Positions 25,800 to 35,000 of a stretch of 64,000 nt of DNA are shown in pieces. Where the stretch lies: contig NZ_CP120679.1 in the NCBI RefSeq assembly GCF_029537375.1, positions 3,887,501 through 3,951,500 on the forward strand. Reading direction: 5' to 3'. The position numbers and the translations under genes are program-made. How positions within the stretch are numbered: the stretch's first letter is position 1; every line of letters begins with the position of its first letter. The notes beneath the pieces were generated by a model. That model saw only the letters and a program-made list of their open reading frames with translations, was not told where the DNA came from and ran no database searches. The DNA comes from Bacillus sp. HSf4 (lineage in GTDB: Bacteria > Bacillota > Bacilli > Bacillales > Bacillaceae).

Positions 25800-26405
25800 C
25801 TAGGCAGCACACCTCAGCATGCTTTGGCAAGACGGCTCTGAAGCCCCGGAAAGCCAAGTCTTTTTCGCATATTCAAGCAGAAAATCGGGGTTGTGGAACA
25901 AAACCGCCTGAACGAGCAGCCTGCCGTATTCGTGATCCTCTTCTGCCGCCTCCCTTTGAATTTCATCTTTAGAAAGGCCTTTCAGCCGCTGGCGTGACCT
26001 GAATAAAAGCGATTTGACGGACGATTCGGGTTTATTAAGCGCTTCGGCAATTTCGTGCAGCTGAAAGGAAAAGACATCCTTGAGCAAAAAAATGGTTAAC
26101 TGCTTCGGAGTCAGGACATCTGAAAGCTTTTTCAGCAAATGCGCGAACTCATCGGCCGCTTTGATCGTTTCTGTCGGCTCGGATAACGGATGCTCAGGCG
26201 AGAGAAAGCACTCCCGCTTTCTTTTTCTGAGCCTGTCGATCCATTTATGCTTCGCCACCGTTTTTTGATAAGCATGTGAGGCGTCTGTTTGATTGATTTC
26301 CATTAATTTCAGGAATGTATCCTGAACCAAATCTTCGGCATCCCATTTGTCGCCGGTGATTTTCATACAGTACTTCATCAGCGCTTTTTGATTTAACTCA
26401 TTCAT
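25800..26405 (-). CDS. ECF-type RNA polymerase sigma factor with C-terminal extension
   Basis: About 201 residues. Region 2 reads ALMKYCMKITGDKWDAEDLV (about 8-35). Region 4 lies at about 95-140 (LTPKQLTIFLLKDVFSFQLH, then EIAEALNKPESSVKSLLFRS). A tail of about 55 residues beyond region 4 ends PSCQSMLRCAA, with a CX5C pair and two terminal alanines. No anti-sigma gene is adjacent; clpP2 follows after 12 bases. AAGGAG lies upstream. The ATG at 26405 has a long spacing of 13, and the GTG at 26417 is only one base from AAGGAGT, so the start is uncertain. Confidence 0.78.
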   Translation of the reverse strand: MNELNQKALMKYCMKITGDKWDAEDLVQDTFLKLMEINQTDASHAYQKTVAKHKWIDRLRKRKRECFLSPEHPLSEPTETIKAADEFAHLLKKLSDVLTPKQLTIFLLKDVFSFQLHEIAEALNKPESSVKSLLFRSRQRLKGLSKDEIQREAAEEDHEYGRLLVQAVLFHNPDFLLEYAKKTWLSGASEPSCQSMLRCAA

Positions 26406-26452
26406 GAATGAATTCACACTCCTTAAAGAGGCCTCTTACTTTAATAAACGGA

Positions 26453-26482
26453 TGACTCCGCAGATTTGATACGGGGTTTTAA
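26453..26482 (-). promoter_or_regulatory. Possible ECF-type promoter before the sigma factor gene
   Basis: Minus strand TTAAAACC (26475-26482) and GAGTC (26453-26457), about 17 bases apart, loosely resemble the AAC / GTC pattern of ECF promoters. If real, it would suggest autoregulation. The match is weak. Confidence 0.25.
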
Positions 26483-26493
26483 CATATTGTAGC

Positions 26494-26523
26494 AAAAAAA
26501 AACGCCTATCATGATGATAGGCG
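26494..26523 (-). terminator. Terminator after spoIIQ
   Basis: Stem CGCCTATCA / TGATAGGCG with a three-base loop and nine T residues on the minus strand. It separates spoIIQ from the downstream sigma factor gene. Confidence 0.92.
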
Positions 26524-26540
26524 CTAAAACCGCATATGGT

Positions 26541-27419
26541 TTACTGCTGGTTTGTATCTTCTTTCTGGGTCTCATCTTGGGTTTCTGAGCCCTCAGAAGA
26601 ATCTTCACGTTTCGTTTTTCCGTCTTTGTCATCTTTTTGCTCTTTGGCTTTTTCATCCGTTTTTGCTTTTTCTTCAACAGAAGGCTGTGCAGGCTCTTTC
26701 ACTTCTTCAGAAGCCTGTTTCTCGATTGCTTTTTCAATGCTTGAAACCGGCTTGTCCATGAAGTTCAGCGGGTTTAATGCCACTCCGTCTTTGCGGATTT
26801 CAAAATGAACGTGGTTTCCGCCTTCTTCATTGTAAAGGTTTTTGCCTGCTTTTCCGATGACTTGATTTTGCTCAATTTTGTCGCCTTGTTTGACGCTCAC
26901 TTCAGAAAGAGACTGATACACCGTTGATAAACCATCTTCATGTTCCACCTCAACAACGTAGCCCAGTACAGGGTCTTTTGCAGCTTTGATAACCGTACCG
27001 CTGAGAGATGCGGAAACATCGAATGTTTTTCCGTCTTTCTCAGCCAAGTCGATACCTTTGCTCATGCTGTACGTGTTATTATAGTTTACAAGTGCTGCTT
27101 CTTTCTCTTCTTTAGTTGCGTCTGTTTCAAAAAACTTTTTAACGACAGAAACATTCTCAGAATCAACAACCGGCATCGCGACATTTTCTACTGGTTTTCC
27201 TACTTCTACCGCGTCATCACGGTTATCATATGCTGATTTGTTGCCATCATCTGTGAGCTGGTCTTTCACATCGTTATTGGATGCAGATTGATACCAGAGA
27301 ACGGCAGTTAATACAACGACTGCACTGCTCAGATAAATGGCTGGAAATACCCAGCGTTTACGAAAAAACTGTTGTAGCTTTGTGATTTTGGAAGTACGAT
27401 TCTTTTCTTCCTCTTTCAT
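26541..27419 (-). CDS. spoIIQ: Forespore membrane protein SpoIIQ
   Basis: 292 residues. It has a short cytosolic N terminus, one membrane helix (about 22-44), an M23/LytM-like domain (about 110-225) and a Glu/Lys-rich C-terminal tail. One metal ligand of the LytM site is replaced: NTYSMSKGIDLA lacks the histidine, while HVHFEIRKDG keeps the second motif. This is typical of SpoIIQ, which is structural. It zips with SpoIIIAH across the engulfment membranes. GAGGTGATG precedes the ATG. A sigma-F promoter lies upstream. Confidence 0.96.
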   Translation of the reverse strand: MKEEEKNRTSKITKLQQFFRKRWVFPAIYLSSAVVVLTAVLWYQSASNNDVKDQLTDDGNKSAYDNRDDAVEVGKPVENVAMPVVDSENVSVVKKFFETDATKEEKEAALVNYNNTYSMSKGIDLAEKDGKTFDVSASLSGTVIKAAKDPVLGYVVEVEHEDGLSTVYQSLSEVSVKQGDKIEQNQVIGKAGKNLYNEEGGNHVHFEIRKDGVALNPLNFMDKPVSSIEKAIEKQASEEVKEPAQPSVEEKAKTDEKAKEQKDDKDGKTKREDSSEGSETQDETQKEDTNQQ

Positions 27420-27437
27420 AACTCATCACCTCAGCAA

Positions 27438-27467
27438 CATTCTGAACACTTTTCAGAAAATATATAC
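27438..27467 (-). promoter_or_regulatory. Sigma-F promoter of spoIIQ
   Basis: Minus strand GTATA (27463-27467), 15-base spacer, GTTCAGAATG (27438-27447). This compares well with GYWTA-N15-GGNRANANTR. SpoIIQ is a classical early forespore gene. Confidence 0.7.
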
Positions 27468-27621
27468 ATTTACAAAAAACTTTTTTTCTGATTCGTATTT
27501 TCAGAAAGCCTCATGATGATGCAAAAACGAAGGCTGAGGTGAACATGAAATTGGGGCGTGATATAGACAACGAGCCGATTTCATGTTCATGATCAATTCA
27601 AACGAAGAAAGGACAGAGCGC

Positions 27622-28119
27622 ATGAAATTACGCATCGCCAAGCAATCAGACCTTGCCGAAATCGTCGATATCTACAACTCCACAATCGCTTCTCGAATGG
27701 TCACGGCAGATATCGAACCGGTGTCACCGGAAGAAAAAATGAATTGGTTTTTAAACCACACCGAAGCACGTCCCCTTTACATCGTCGAAAACGAAGCGGG
27801 GGAAACGATCGGCTGGATCAGCTTTGAATCGTTTTACGGTCGGCCCGCTTATGCCAAAACCGCCGAAGTCAGCATTTACCTCCATGAAGCCCACCGCGGA
27901 AAAGGGATGGGTTCTAAAATATTGCAAATCGCGCTTGAAGCGGCGTCTAAGCTGGGAATTCGTTCTTTAATGGCTTTTATTTTTGCCCACAATACTCCGA
28001 GCATCAGGCTTTTCGAAAAGCACGGGTTTGCCGAATGGGGGCATTTCCCCGGGATCGCTGAAATGGACGGGAACCGGTACGACTTGAAAATACTCGGAAA
28101 AGAACTAAATGAAAGCTGA
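27622..28119 (+). CDS. ywnH: GNAT N-acetyltransferase YwnH (phosphinothricin acetyltransferase-like)
   Basis: 165 residues, beginning MKLRIAKQSDLAEIVDIYNS. It has the PAT/Bar-type signatures SRMVTADIEP, ISFESFYGRPAYAKTAEVSI, the acetyl-CoA loop HRGKGMGSKIL and LFEKHGFAEWGHFPGIAEMD. It very probably acetylates methionine sulfoximine or phosphinothricin-like amines, as known for this family. The upstream in-frame ATG at 27583 is less likely because AAAGGAC precedes 27622. It is a single gene ending at a bidirectional hairpin. Confidence 0.9.
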   Translation: MKLRIAKQSDLAEIVDIYNSTIASRMVTADIEPVSPEEKMNWFLNHTEARPLYIVENEAGETIGWISFESFYGRPAYAKTAEVSIYLHEAHRGKGMGSKILQIALEAASKLGIRSLMAFIFAHNTPSIRLFEKHGFAEWGHFPGIAEMDGNRYDLKILGKELNES

Positions 28120-28125
28120 CGGGAC

Positions 28126-28155
28126 ACAAAAAAAGAGCTGAGATACAGCTCTTTC
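28126..28155. terminator. Bidirectional terminator between ywnH and ywnF
   Basis: Stem AAAGAGCTG / CAGCTCTTT with a five-base loop and A/T-runs on both sides. Confidence 0.85.
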
Positions 28156-28160
28156 CTTCA

Positions 28161-28604
28161 TTATTCAGCTAATCTCTGTCTTCTGTTTTCCTCTTCATTT
28201 AAAAACTCCAAAAAGCTTCTCATCACAGTAAACGGCTCTTCTTTGACCGCCCGGACATAGCGGTTTTTCCGATCGTCAGGAAGCACTTCGCTTTTTTGCA
28301 TCCGGTCCAAAATATAGGTCATCACCGTCTCCTGGACATTTCTTTTTTGGTGGGACGACTCTTTGAGCAAAGCCATTCCAAAAGCGGCGCCGATGGCGGC
28401 GATGCCGATTTTAATATACGATTCCGTTCCGAAAGATACCTGGCCCCAGAATGTTGAGAGATAAATAAGCGAAGCCAAAAGCAGCGGAATGGCCACAAAC
28501 AGAAAAACGAGCCTCTTCTTTAAGATCGGGGCAGCGACCCGCTTGAGATTATCCAATTCTTCCTTCATAAAGGCCGGCATTTGATTAAATGTTTCAATAT
28601 CCAT
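28161..28604 (-). CDS. ywnF: DUF5392 membrane protein YwnF
   Basis: 147 residues with two membrane helices (about 31-52 and 62-81) between polar ends. It matches B. subtilis YwnF by length, pattern and position next to clsB. Function is unknown. GGAGGGATTTTT lies before the ATG at 28604. It is divergent from clsB, with about 230 bases between. Confidence 0.8.
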   Translation of the reverse strand: MDIETFNQMPAFMKEELDNLKRVAAPILKKRLVFLFVAIPLLLASLIYLSTFWGQVSFGTESYIKIGIAAIGAAFGMALLKESSHQKRNVQETVMTYILDRMQKSEVLPDDRKNRYVRAVKEEPFTVMRSFLEFLNEEENRRQRLAE

Positions 28605-28832
28605 AAAAATCCCTCCTGCATTCGTTAAGAGACCTTATTCCGGTAATAAATCCGATTTCTATATTTATATCGTAACTTAGTTCCAACATGTTTTACAGTT
28701 TTTTGCCTTATCTTCCTTTTCGGAAAGAAACTTTTCTGTTTTTGATCCGTATATCATGAGATAGTTGCTTGAAAAGGGAGTAACTGATATAAATGGAATG
28801 TATAAAAACAAATCCGTCTTGCGAGGTTCAAC

Positions 28833-30299
28833 ATGGATATTATTAAAAATATTAGCATCACATCGATATTTCTCGGTTTTATATTAGTAATAAATACACT
28901 TTTGGCAATCGTTGTGATTTTTAGAGAACGCCGCGATGCAAGCGCCTCCTGGGCCTGGCTTCTCGTTCTCTTCTTCATTCCCGTCCTCGGATTCGGCCTT
29001 TATTTGCTATTCGGCCATAATTTAAGCCGGAAGCATCTCTTTCAATGGGAAGACCGGAAAAGAATCGGGATGGAAAAAATATTGGAGCAGCAGCTCGCTA
29101 AGCTGAAAAGCCGCGAATTTGCATTTCGCAATAAAGCGACGGCAGACAGCAAAGACTTAATTTATATGCACATTGTCAATAATCACGCCGTTTTCACAGA
29201 AGACAATGCCGTTGAATTGCTGACCGACGGGCGCCAGAAATTTGACCGCCTCCTCCGCGATATTGAAAACGCCAAAGACCATATTCATCTGCAATATTAT
29301 ATTTATAAAGGCGATGATATCGGAAAAAAGCTGCGCGATGCGCTCGTCAAAAAAGCAAAAGAAGGTGTGGAAGTCCGCGTTCTGTACGACGAATTGGGGT
29401 CGAGAAGCTTGCGAAAGAGCTTTTTTAAAGAGCTGATCAAAGCTGGAGGCTATGTCGAAGTGTTTTTCCCGTCGCGGTTTAAATTTATCAACCTGCGCAT
29501 GAATTACCGCAACCACCGCAAGCTGGTCATTATCGACGGTGTCATCGGATATGTCGGGGGATTTAATGTCGGGGACGAATACCTCGGCCTGAACCCCAAG
29601 TTTGGCTATTGGCGGGATACGCATCTCAGAATCAAAGGAACCGCCGTCCACTCCATTCAAACGCGGTTCATCCTTGACTGGAATCAGGCCTCACATCACC
29701 ATGACATTACTTATATGCCAAACCACTTCCCTGAAATCGACTCTTGCGGAAACATCGGCATGCAGATTGTCACAAGCGGACCGGATTCGGAATGGGAACA
29801 GATCAAAAACGGCTACATTAAAATGATCTCGACGGCCAAACGGTCCATTCTGATTCAAACGCCTTACTTCATCCCTGATGCAAGCCTGCTCGACGCGCTC
29901 AGGATCGCTTGTTTGTCGGGAGTTGACGTCAGAATCATGATCCCGAACAAGCCCGACCATCCTTTTGTGTACTGGGCGACTTTTTCTTATATCGGCGAGC
30001 TTCTGAAAGCAGGTGCAACAGTATTCATTTACGATAACGGCTTTATTCATGCGAAAACGATTATCGTGGATGAAGAGATTTCATCAGTCGGAACGGCCAA
30101 TATTGACATGCGCAGCTTCAAGCTGAACTTTGAAGTCAACGCCTTTTTATATGACGAGGAAATTGCCAAAAGCCTTGTTCTATCATTCGAAAAAGACCTG
30201 CGAGTATCGAAGGAGCTGACGATTGAAGAATATCAAAACCGAAGCAGAAACGTCCGTTTCAAAGAGGCCATTTCCATTTTGCTGTCACCGATTTTATAG
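28833..30299 (+). CDS. clsB: Cardiolipin synthase ClsB (YwnE)
   Basis: 488 residues. Two N-terminal membrane helices (about 8-30 and 40-60) are followed by two phospholipase-D domains with HKD motifs: NHRKLVIIDG (about 225-234) and HAKTIIVDE (about 405-413). It joins two phosphatidylglycerol molecules to make cardiolipin at the membrane. GAGG lies six bases before ATG at 28833. In B. subtilis clsB neighbours ywnC; here the siderophore locus is between them. Confidence 0.93.
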   Translation: MDIIKNISITSIFLGFILVINTLLAIVVIFRERRDASASWAWLLVLFFIPVLGFGLYLLFGHNLSRKHLFQWEDRKRIGMEKILEQQLAKLKSREFAFRNKATADSKDLIYMHIVNNHAVFTEDNAVELLTDGRQKFDRLLRDIENAKDHIHLQYYIYKGDDIGKKLRDALVKKAKEGVEVRVLYDELGSRSLRKSFFKELIKAGGYVEVFFPSRFKFINLRMNYRNHRKLVIIDGVIGYVGGFNVGDEYLGLNPKFGYWRDTHLRIKGTAVHSIQTRFILDWNQASHHHDITYMPNHFPEIDSCGNIGMQIVTSGPDSEWEQIKNGYIKMISTAKRSILIQTPYFIPDASLLDALRIACLSGVDVRIMIPNKPDHPFVYWATFSYIGELLKAGATVFIYDNGFIHAKTIIVDEEISSVGTANIDMRSFKLNFEVNAFLYDEEIAKSLVLSFEKDLRVSKELTIEEYQNRSRNVRFKEAISILLSPIL

Positions 30300-30308
30300 A
30301 ATGGCAAA

Positions 30309-30345
30309 AGCAAATCCCCCTGGGTGTATCCAGGGGGATTTTTTC
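30309..30345. terminator. Bidirectional terminator, clsB / siderophore operon
   Basis: Stem AAATCCCCCTGG / CCAGGGGGATTT with a loop of about five bases and a T-run on the plus strand. It marks the left edge of the siderophore region. Confidence 0.88.
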
Positions 30346-30353
30346 CGGGTCTG

Positions 30354-31790
30354 TTATTCTCCTGCCGCCGGGGCATCATGGGCTGCCGGCGAAGAGCGTT
30401 TGCCGGTGCTGGGGGCGATGTCGGCATCACGGATGCTAAGCGCGAAGCAAAAAGCGGCTGCTAGGAACCCCGCCGCACCGAGCAAAGCCGCCCGGTAAGC
30501 CGCAAAATCCGGCGCAAAATCCCCCGAATGCCGGCTCATGAGGGCAAGCAGGCAGCTCAAGGCCGCAACCCCCAAAGCCGAACCGAGCCGATTTTGCACA
30601 TGAAACAATGTCGTCGCCCGCCCCATTGAAGCTGATGAAATGTTGGCGAAAGAAGTGATCTGCACCGCACCGACCGCTTGACCCAAGAAAAATCCAGCCA
30701 AAAACAGCAGCATCCTCAAAAACCATGGATTTGATCCCGGGCCGGTCAAGCTGATCAGCGCAAACATCACGGCGGCGCATACCAATGCGGCAGAAATCAG
30801 CCGGCGCGGACCGAATTTTGCAAGCGTCCGGGGCATCACCTGGGAAGCAAGCATCAGCCCCAGCGCTTCAGGAAATGTGATCAGCGCCGTATCCAAGGCC
30901 GAATAATGGAGCACTTCCTGATACATCAGCGGAAACACATAAAGCATACCGAGCAGTCCCGCGGCGGACAACAGCGAGATCATGCTCATCGTTCCAAACA
31001 CCCGCTCAGACAGCAATCGCAGATTGAGAAGCGGCTGCTGAACCTGAAGTTCGACAAATACGAGCGCTGTCAAAAGAATCAGTCCTCCGATCGCGGCAGC
31101 AAGTACAGCAGGTGAAGCGAATCCCCGCACAGGGGCCTGGCTAAGAGCAAAAATCGCCAGCGCCATTCCCGGCGCTGAGAGAAGAAATCCCGGCAGATCG
31201 AACCGTTCCGCCTTTGATTCAATATGCTCGTCAAGGAACAGCATCCCGAAGAGCAAAATGATGATCCCGATCGGAATATTGATATAAAAAATCCAGCGCC
31301 ATGACAGCTGATCAGTCAAAAATCCGCTGATGATCGGCCCGAGTGCCGGAGCAACGGCGACCGGAAGAACAAGAAGGCGGGAAACTTTAGGCCGCTCATG
31401 CGGCGGAAACGTTCTGAACAGGATCGCCATTCCCACCGGCGTCATCAGTCCTCCACCTGCCCCCTGGATGACGCGAAACAAATTTAAAGCCGCAAGATGA
31501 TCGGCAAGCCCGCATAATGCAGATGACGCCGTAAACAGACCAAGCGCGATCAGAAATATCCGTTTTGTCCCCCAGCGGTCGCCGAGCCAGCCGGCAACCG
31601 GAAGGCAAACGGCGAGGCTGATTAAATAGCCGATATTGACGATGGCGGCTGCCGACGGAGGTGTCTGGAATTCATTGATGATGGCCGGAAGCGCCACATT
31701 GACGACGCTCGCATCCATTGCGGCCATAAACATCGCCGTCACATATACGACACTGACAACCGTCCTTTGATTGAACGGTCTCATGTTCAC
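30354..31790 (-). CDS. DHA2-family MFS exporter, candidate bacillibactin exporter
   Basis: 478 residues with about 14 predicted helices. Drug:H+ antiporter-2 (EmrB/QacA) features include [11 protein letters not shown] in helix 1, [14 protein letters not shown] (motif A) and [20 protein letters not shown] (motif C region), followed by [12 protein letters not shown]. It is the last gene of the dhb operon and overlaps the MbtH-like gene by four bases, so it is made with the biosynthetic enzymes. Export of bacillibactin is a strong inference from linkage. In B. subtilis the reported exporter YmfD is encoded elsewhere. Confidence 0.82.
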   Translation of the reverse strand: MNMRPFNQRTVVSVVYVTAMFMAAMDASVVNVALPAIINEFQTPPSAAAIVNIGYLISLAVCLPVAGWLGDRWGTKRIFLIALGLFTASSALCGLADHLAALNLFRVIQGAGGGLMTPVGMAILFRTFPPHERPKVSRLLVLPVAVAPALGPIISGFLTDQLSWRWIFYINIPIGIIILLFGMLFLDEHIESKAERFDLPGFLLSAPGMALAIFALSQAPVRGFASPAVLAAAIGGLILLTALVFVELQVQQPLLNLRLLSERVFGTMSMISLLSAAGLLGMLYVFPLMYQEVLHYSALDTALITFPEALGLMLASQVMPRTLAKFGPRRLISAALVCAAVMFALISLTGPGSNPWFLRMLLFLAGFFLGQAVGAVQITSFANISSASMGRATTLFHVQNRLGSALGVAALSCLLALMSRHSGDFAPDFAAYRAALLGAAGFLAAAFCFALSIRDADIAPSTGKRSSPAAHDAPAAGE

Positions 31791-32011
31791 TCCTCACCGC
31801 CGTGAACTCCGAGAGCAGGCTTCAGACTGTTCGGGCGCAAATCGGCCCAATTCGAACTGATGTATTCCTGACAAGCGCTTCGGCTGTCTTCTCCAAAGAC
31901 CGTCGTCCAGCCGGCCGGCACATCAAGAAAGGCCGGCCAGAGCGAGTACTGGCCTTCATGATTCCTTAAGACGACATATGCGCCGTTTTCATTCTCAAAA
32001 GGATTCGTCAT
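31787..32011 (-). CDS. MbtH-like protein of the bacillibactin synthetase
   Basis: 74 residues with the MbtH signature [19 protein letters not shown] and a second conserved Trp region ([11 protein letters not shown]). Such proteins bind adenylation domains of nonribosomal synthetases and are needed for their activity or folding. Start ATG at 32011 ([10 protein letters not shown]) follows GGGAGAAAAAG. The frame stays open to 32110 but without a ribosome site. It lies 29 bases after dhbF and overlaps the exporter by four bases. Confidence 0.93.
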   Translation of the reverse strand: MTNPFENENGAYVVLRNHEGQYSLWPAFLDVPAGWTTVFGEDSRSACQEYISSNWADLRPNSLKPALGVHGGEE

Positions 32012-32040
32012 CTTTTTCTCTCCCTTCTTATCCTCGAACT

Positions 32041-35000
32041 TTATTTCATCATCGCAGCCAATTTTTCCGCAAGGACTCGGCCAATTTCGGCAAGAGGACC
32101 CGGCTGGCACAAATCTTTATGCCGGCAGTCAATATCATGCTGTTCAATTTCACCTTGAAGATATGGACGCCATGATTCCGGTTCAATCGGATCAAACCAT
32201 TCCGGAATAACGGTTGATCTGAAGAATAAAAGATCCCCTTGATAGGTTTGCGGCTTATATTCGCTTAAAATGCGAACCGAATTCACATAAGTTTCTTTCA
32301 GGTTCAAAATCGCCGATTCATCAAGACTGGCAAGCGCACTGCCGTCGCGGCGCAGGATGTCGATCGCGCTGGAAAGCTCAAGCGGCTCCCCGTCAAGACT
32401 GTCCGGATCGTATCCGCCCAATGCTAAGAGAGCAACAAGCGCTTCCTGCTCATCTGGGGCATCTTTAATCGGCAGAAAATGATTCGGATAAGCATCAAGC
32501 ATGACTAGAAGAGAAACGGTTTCTCCTTGCTTTTGAAGCTGTGTGGCGATGGCGTGCACAACATTGCCTCCGAGAGACCAGCCGAGAAGGCGGTAAGGGC
32601 CGGCAGGCTGAATCGTACGAATATGACGAATATAATCTGCAGCCATTTCATCCAATGTCTGCGGCAATGTTTCCTCTCTTGCAATACCTCGGGCCTGAAG
32701 GCCGTAAATCGGATATTCTTTGTTTAGAGACGTCATCAAACCGGCGTAGCACCAGCTCAATCCTCCGGCAGGGTGCACACAGAACAGAGGCGGCTCGCTG
32801 CCGCCCGCTCTCAGCGGAAGCAGAACATCTAACGCATTGTGGCTGCCGCCGGCTTCAATCCGTTCGGCAAGACCGCTGACAGTAGGAGCTGCCAACAAAT
32901 CACCGATGCCCAGTTCGACGCCGAGCGCGTCGCGAATGCGGCTCATCAGCTGAACGGCGAGCAGGGAATGTCCGCCAAGCTCAAAGAAACCGTCATCGAT
33001 GCCGACCCGTGGCAAATTCAAAATGTCCGCAAAAAGATCGCACAGTATCTCTTCCTGTGGTGTGCGCGGTCCTCTTCCTTTGACCGCCGCTGTAAAGTCA
33101 GGTTCTGGCAAGGCTTTGCGGTCGAGCTTGCCATTTGGGGTAAGTGGCAGGTCAGCAATATCAACAAAGGCTGAAGGCACCATGTAGTCAGGCAGTGTTC
33201 CGGCGGTATACCGGCGCAGTTCTGCCGGATCTGCCCCTGCATCTGACGCAGGAACAATATAGGCGATCAGACGCTTGTCTCCCGGCTGATCTTCCCGAAC
33301 CACGACAGCCGCTTGATCCACATCATCATGCTGAACAAGCACAGCTTCAATTTCACCCAGTTCAATCCGGAAACCGCGAATTTTAATCTGCTGATCCGCG
33401 CGCCCCATATAATCTAGAGAACCATCCGGACGCCAGCGGGCCAGATCACCCGTCCGATACATCCGCGTCCCCGGAGGCCCATACGGATCGGCGACAAACC
33501 GTTCAGCCGTCAAGTCCGGTCTTCCCAAATAACCGCGCGCGAGCCCGCTTCCCGATACGTAAAGCTCCCCGGCTACACCGGGCGGAACAGGCTCAAGGCA
33601 TGAATCAAGCACATATACGCCAAGATCGGGTATCCCGCAGCCGATCAGACTGTTGGCTTTTAGAGAAGCAAGCTTCCGATCAAGGGAAATGTAGCTGACA
33701 TGTACCGTGGTCTCCGTGATTCCGTACATATTGATCAGTGAAGGGAAATGTTCCGGATGACGCTCATACCAGTCTTCCAGCCGGCTCAGCTCGAGTGCTT
33801 CTCCCCCGAAGATGACAAAACGCAAAGTCAATAGCTTGCCAATCTCAGGATTGTCGCGATCTGCCTGCATCAATTGATAAAATGCCGACGGCGTCTGGTT
33901 GAGCACTGTTACACCTTCATTGACAAGCAGGCGCAAAAACTCACGCGGCGAGCGGCTGATGGCGTGAGGAACGACAACAAGCCTCCCCCCTTGCAGCAGC
34001 GGGCCCCACATTTCCCAAACCGAAAAATCAAACGCATAGGAATGGAACATCGTCCAAACATCGTCTGCACCAAAATGGAACCATTGCTCTGTCGCTCCGA
34101 ACAGCCGGACAACATTCTGATGCGGAATGACGACTCCTTTTGGCGTACCGGTTGAACCGGATGTATAAATGACATATGCCGGGTGGAGCGGCTGTAAAGG
34201 CTCAAGACGATCCGCGTCACTTGGATTCGTGTCAGGACAGTTTTTCAATTGCTCCATCGTGTGGCGATCATCGAGTGTGATTTGTAAAACAGCTCCTGCA
34301 TCAAGATGAGAAGCAGTCTCTAAATTTGTAATGATACAAGCAGGTTCGGAACTTTTTAGCATAAAAGCGATTCGTTCAGCCGGATAATCCGGATCAAGGG
34401 GAACGTATGCCGCACCTGCTTTAAGCACAGCCAGCAGACCGATGACCATTTCAAGCGACCGCGGAAGCGCCAACGCTGCAAATTGTTCAGGGCCGATCCC
34501 TTTGGCAATCAGCAAGTGAGCCAGCCGGTTCGCCCGCTTGTTGAGTTCATCATAGGTGAGCACCCGATCCTCATAGGTGACGGCAATCGCTTCAGGATGA
34601 AGAGCGGCTTGCTTCTCAAACAGTGTCGGTAAACAGGCCTCATGCATCTGAAGCGGGGCTTTATTCCATGCGGCCAGCATCGTTCTCCGTTCTTCCGGCA
34701 GGAGGATTTCCAGGCGGCCAACCGGCTGATCGGGGTCAGCCGCGGCGGATCCGAGCAGTCTGACAAGCCTTGCAGCCAGCGCTTCAGCCGTATCGCGCTT
34801 AAACAGATCTGTACTGTATTCAAGGAATCCGGCAATCCCTGCCGGTGTTCCGTCTGAATGACGATGTTCGCGAAGCTCGATCGTCAAATCAAACTTGGCG
34901 GCGCCGACACTTCTGACTTCAAGCTGAGATTCGAGGTCTGAAAAGTCAAGCGTCGGTTCAGACGTGTTTTGAAACGCCAGCATGATTTGAAAGAGCGGAT

